Below, piece by piece: positions 6,628 through 9,397 of a stretch of DNA of 9,397 nt (the first letter of the stretch is position 1; every line of letters begins with the position of its first letter). The stretch is from contig QNFD01000079.1 in assembly GCA_003645435.1 (NCBI GenBank), positions 1 through 9,397 on the forward strand, given 5' to 3'. Under the pieces are notes generated by a model. That model ran no database searches, was not told the origin of the DNA, and saw nothing but the letters and a program-made list of their open reading frames with translations. This DNA comes from Gammaproteobacteria bacterium (GTDB lineage Bacteria; Pseudomonadota; Gammaproteobacteria; GCA-001735895). The position numbers and the translations under genes are program-made.

Positions 6628-6665
6628 GACCCCTCACCCCTGCCCTCTCCCCAGCGGGGAGAGGG
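6628..6665. repeat. GC-rich palindromic intergenic repeat
   Basis: CCCTCTCCCC (6643-6652) and GGGGAGAGGG (6656-6665) form a perfect 10-bp stem with a 3-nt AGC loop, preceded by CCCTCACCCCTG. This wording is a common interspersed repeat in proteobacterial genomes. It lacks a T-run on either strand and sits upstream of two divergent genes, so it is not a normal terminator. The rest of the 304-bp spacer 6579-6882 shows no recognisable operator; CATAAT at 6865-6870 is too close to the DUF302 start to be a convincing -10. Confidence 0.7.
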
Positions 6666-6882
6666 AGTATTGTGGGATGGGGCAGAATTATAACTTGCCG
6701 ACTTTAGCCTGACCAGCGGCCTCGAAGCTATCTCTTCGTGGATATATTTTCTAGCTTCTACAGGGCGTAGATTGATCGGCTTCAGCGTCTATTTCACCGG
6801 TAGTGGCGCCACGGCTGAATTCAAACGAATTGCACCTGAAAAAATCCAGAGACAACAGTTTACTCATAATACGGGAAATACT

Positions 6883-7266
6883 ATGTACTATATTGCAGAA
6901 ACAGAAAAATCTTTTGAGCAGGCATCGCAGGACCTCGAAGTTGAGGTGAAAAACCTGGGATTCGGCGTGCTTCATATCCATAACCTTGGCGAAACCCTGC
7001 GAAGCAAAGGCGTTGAGTTTGAAGAAAACTGCAAGGTCTTCGAGGTCTGCAATCCAAAGCAGGCGGCCAAGGTACTATCGATTGATATGCGCCTGAATAT
7101 GGCCCTGCCCTGTCGGATATCCGTGTTTACCGAAAAAGGCACTACCAAAATTGGCCTGATCGAACCCGCCAGTATGTTAGCGGGCCTGTCGGATGACCCG
7201 GCCCTGTTAGAAGTCGCAAAAGAAGTGGAAGAAAAAACTATCCAGATGGTAGATAACGCAAAATAA
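6883..7266 (+). CDS. DUF302 domain protein
   Basis: This is a 127-residue cytoplasmic protein (no signal peptide) that is DUF302 along its whole length, with the family phrases KSFEQA, GFGVLHIHNLGETLRSKG, FEVCNPKQAAKVL and MRLNMALPCRISV. The biochemical function of DUF302 is not established; a bound small ligand or redox/metal role has been suggested by its conserved Cys, but that is inference. ATG 6883 is chosen because family members begin MYYI-like and GGGAA lies 7 nt upstream. A longer frame from 6772 would add 37 residues with no family similarity. The stop is 12 bp from the end of the AraC fragment, which is convergent. Confidence 0.85.
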   Translation: MYYIAETEKSFEQASQDLEVEVKNLGFGVLHIHNLGETLRSKGVEFEENCKVFEVCNPKQAAKVLSIDMRLNMALPCRISVFTEKGTTKIGLIEPASMLAGLSDDPALLEVAKEVEEKTIQMVDNAK

Positions 7267-7278
7267 AGAAAAGCTTCC

Positions 7279-7614
7279 TTAATCGAATTGCCCGGCACCC
7301 TGCGGGGATAAAAGCAGTTTTCGATGTTGTATTGGAGGGATACCATAGCGCTTGACATAAGCACGGCTAAACCAGGCCGGTGACGAAAATCCGCAGGCAT
7401 TACCGATAGAAGCCGCCGACATCGAGGTGGACGCAAGTAAGCCGCGTGCATGAAACAAGCGTAATCCCATGTAGTATGAAGAAGGGGTCTCATTAAAATA
7501 GCTGCGAAACAGCCCTAACAAACGGCGCTTTCCAACACCCTCTTTTTTCGCCAGATATTGTATCGATAGAGGTTCTTCCAGATTTTGTTCCATATACTGA
7601 ACCGTTCGTGACAA
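7279..7614 (-). pseudogene. head-truncated AraC-family (GlxA-like) regulator, DNA-binding domain only
   Basis: The 111 residues correspond to the C-terminal double helix-turn-helix of the AraC/XylS family: MEQNLEEPLSIQYLAKKEGV (first helix-turn-helix region) and SMSAASIGNACGFSSPAWFSRAYVKRYG (second, with the family signature). Full GlxA-like members are about 320 residues with an N-terminal DJ-1/PfpI-type domain; none is present. The frame hits a stop at 7621-7623, and the only available first codon is TTG at 7614 or ATG at 7593, with no Shine-Dalgarno before TTG. The 5' two thirds appear deleted. A stand-alone domain could still bind DNA, so a small functional regulator cannot be fully excluded. 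Confidence 0.7.
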
Positions 7615-7618
7615 GAGT

Positions 7619-7801
7619 GTTCAGCTCGAGATACAGGCGGCGGCTGCAAGCGGTGAAGAGATCATGACCTTCAGACAGGATGAAATCGACCGTCATCTGC
7701 AGAACATGGCAAAAAGTAACTGGTATGCCTACGAGGGTGAACTCGAATGGAATGCCTGTCTGCGCTGCATGGATCGTGAGACGCCAGAATACAAGACCTG
7801 A
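7619..7801 (+). pseudogene. C-terminal fragment of an unrecognised plus-strand gene
   Basis: An open frame runs from about 7601 to TGA 7799-7801. From 7619 it reads like real protein (VQLEIQAAAASGEEI, then MTFRQDEIDR..., with SNWYAYEGELEWNACLRCM near the end). There is no start codon at its beginning. An internal ATG at 7664 would give a 45-residue peptide with a purine-rich GAAGAG just upstream. I do not recognise the family. The two cysteines (CLRC) near the end are notable. It begins where the opposite-strand AraC fragment is cut, so both look like leftovers of one deletion. Alternatively the 45-residue ORF is a small gene of its own. Confidence 0.35.
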
Positions 7802-7825
7802 GAATTTCTAGCCTGGTCTGTTGTA

Positions 7826-8998
7826 TCAGAAATACAGCCTTAGTCCGGCAAGGTAGGTCCAGCCCCGGAACTCTCCGCCATCATTGACAGAGTCCTCCAT
7901 CTTCGCGTATTCAGCACCGGCCATGAACTTGAGCCTGTCGCCATACAGTAAATAGTTGAAACCGATATAGAAAGCCTGGTAGCTATCACCTTCCCCGGAG
8001 GTAACTTCCTGTTCATAACGCTTCGGCAGTAACAGTCCGTTTTCGCCGTCACTGTCGACATACTGGTAGCGCAACGCCAGTTGTAGCTTGTCTCCACCAA
8101 TCAGCAAGCTATTCGAAATATCATAGGTTGGTAGCAGTGTGAATCCCAACACATCGGCCTGGCCATCGAAGCCGCCGCTACCGCTGGTCAGGTCCATACC
8201 CAGCCCAAATGATCCCCTGTTACCCTGATGCCAGAGTGAAACCACTTGCCGGTAGGGCTTGAAGGCATTGTTATCCTGATTGCCATCGTTGTATAGGAAG
8301 TCAAGATGCAGGGTCCCCTGATCATATAACAGGGGCAGGCCGTAACCGAAACCCAGTTCAACAGCTATACCCGCATCGAAGTCGCTAAATTCCTCATTAA
8401 TGCTGCCACTGTATACACCGGTGTGAACTGTGAGTGCGTCAAACTTCGTCTCCAGGTGCAACCCGACAGCCTCACCCGGCGTCAACTGGCCAACCAGCAG
8501 ACCACGTTCAAAGGTGGCTATTTTCTTGGACGAAGTGCTGCGCTCCATGCCGATGAACACGTAGTCCACCCGCCCCAAATACGCGGAAAAATCAGTTTCT
8601 CCGGGAGTCCATTTAACAAATGCGGTATAAAGTTCTTCGTAGACAGGTGAAAAATCATCATTGATTTTGATCTGCAACTCGACCAGGAAGTCGCTGTAGA
8701 TCCCGGATTGAAAGCCGAAAATCATGCGCCGGTTTTCCCAGCCGTCGGCCTCACCCTGATCTGCATCAACCGACCAGTACTGACCATGATAACGACCAAC
8801 CAGGGAAAAGGACTGGATCACCGGGTTATCGGGATTCTGATAGAGAGTGGCCGCATTCCAGATGGATTGAAAGCGCTGGGCCGCGGAACCCGGATCCGGA
8901 ACATTTTCTGATTCAGACCAGATCGATCCCGAAAAACCTCCGATAACCATCATCAGCAGGATCTTCAGGTGGATTCGATACCAGAGTGAAATTAACAT
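7826..8998 (-). CDS. phosphate-selective porin O/P family outer-membrane protein
   Basis: The 390 residues begin with a signal peptide (basic n-region, hydrophobic LLMMVIGGFSG, cut near SIWS-ES) and then show alternating beta-strand patterns ending in LAGLRLYF, with the C-terminal Phe of outer-membrane barrels. Motifs typical of the OprP/OprO family include NRRMIFGFQSGIY (strand with polar turn), YTAFVKWTP and FERGLLVGQLTPGEAVGLHLE. The family length is about 350-450 residues. It would form a 16-stranded barrel, usually for anion or phosphate uptake, but the lysine ladder that gives OprP selectivity cannot be judged by eye. ATG 8998 has only a weak GGTG upstream. The lipoprotein gene upstream ends about 90 bp away on the same strand. 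Confidence 0.82.
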   Translation of the reverse strand: MLISLWYRIHLKILLMMVIGGFSGSIWSESENVPDPGSAAQRFQSIWNAATLYQNPDNPVIQSFSLVGRYHGQYWSVDADQGEADGWENRRMIFGFQSGIYSDFLVELQIKINDDFSPVYEELYTAFVKWTPGETDFSAYLGRVDYVFIGMERSTSSKKIATFERGLLVGQLTPGEAVGLHLETKFDALTVHTGVYSGSINEEFSDFDAGIAVELGFGYGLPLLYDQGTLHLDFLYNDGNQDNNAFKPYRQVVSLWHQGNRGSFGLGMDLTSGSGGFDGQADVLGFTLLPTYDISNSLLIGGDKLQLALRYQYVDSDGENGLLLPKRYEQEVTSGEGDSYQAFYIGFNYLLYGDRLKFMAGAEYAKMEDSVNDGGEFRGWTYLAGLRLYF

Positions 8999-9090
8999 GA
9001 TCGATGTTACACCGCCGAAAGTGCTTAAAACATAAACTACTCTTTGAACCGGCTTATGCCTTCCTGCACTAACCCCGGACTAGTCCAATC

Positions 9091-9397
9091 CTAGCGACGA
9101 CCACCACCTCTCGACGCCCTGTTGGGACGACTCATTTGTGACCTGGAGGGTTGACCCATACTTGCCGATGATCGCGGTACAGGCTGAGTGCTTGGTCTAT
9201 CCGGCTTGCTGGGAAGATTAACCGGTCGGTCTGGATTTTCCGGTCGGTCCGGACGATCCGGCCTGTCGGGACGATCCGGGTTACCGTAACAACAACCACC
9301 ATAGCCGTACCCGTAGTGCGGATAACCGTAGCCGGCGTATACACCGTAGTGAATCGAACCTTCAACGCCAGAGGTAGCACAACCTGTCAGCAGCAGG
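9091..9397 (-). CDS. lipoprotein with PDRP repeats (5' end off window)
   Basis: The visible 102 codons open with LLLTGC, a lipobox whose Cys would be lipidated, so the missing part is only the start of the signal peptide. Next comes a Tyr/Gly-rich stretch (HYGVYAGYGYPHYGYGYGGCC), then tandem Pro-Asp-Arg-Pro units (NPDRPDRPDRPDRPENPDRP), and a basic Ser/Arg-rich tail ending GGGRR and TAG at 9091. It is low-complexity and disordered, so no function is assigned. It probably is an envelope lipoprotein, made ahead of the porin on the same strand. A longer open frame on the same strand (9132-9380) is a shadow: only the frame used here has the lipobox and the repeat. Confidence 0.6.
   Translation of the reverse strand, partial: LLLTGCATSGVEGSIHYGVYAGYGYPHYGYGYGGCCYGNPDRPDRPDRPDRPENPDRPVNLPSKPDRPSTQPVPRSSASMGQPSRSQMSRPNRASRGGGRR

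Noticed and set aside
6628..6665. GC-rich hairpin considered as a terminator
   Set aside because: It lies upstream of both flanking genes and has no T-run on either side, so it fits an interspersed repeat better.

Overview
The window reads as a piece of a denitrifying proteobacterial chromosome, most likely a gammaproteobacterium. It carries a cytochrome cd1 nitrite reductase locus, an OprP/OprO-type porin and a repeat of the kind common in proteobacterial genomes. Base composition is close to balanced. This placement rests on gene families recognised by eye, not on a search.

Right-to-left, positions 5337 to 1 form a nitrite-respiration block on the minus strand. A perfect FNR/DNR box (5324-5337) precedes nirS (cytochrome cd1 nitrite reductase). 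An intrinsic terminator follows nirS. Next come a multiheme membrane cytochrome (a NapC/NirT-type tetraheme head fused to an extra heme domain), an amicyanin-like cupredoxin, and nirN (heme d1 biosynthesis), which is cut by the left window edge. In the likely scheme the NirT-type cytochrome takes electrons from the quinol pool, the cupredoxin or the cytochrome's own tail carries them through the periplasm, NirS reduces nitrite to NO, and NirN finishes the d1 cofactor.

Positions 5338-5684 hold no gene but are not empty. A plus-strand promoter candidate leads into a stretch with cobalamin-riboswitch landmarks. Its 3' end is interrupted by a 166-bp MITE with 17-bp terminal inverted repeats and a 12-bp target duplication. 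The MITE carries a second palindromic repeat inside it.

Positions 5685-9397 look like accessory sequence: a secreted metallo-beta-lactamase-fold hydrolase (minus), a 304-bp divergent spacer with a GC-rich palindrome, a DUF302 protein (plus), a head-truncated AraC-family regulator (minus) abutting a head-truncated plus-strand ORF, a porin (minus), and the tail of a proline/aspartate/arginine-repeat lipoprotein (minus) running off the right edge.
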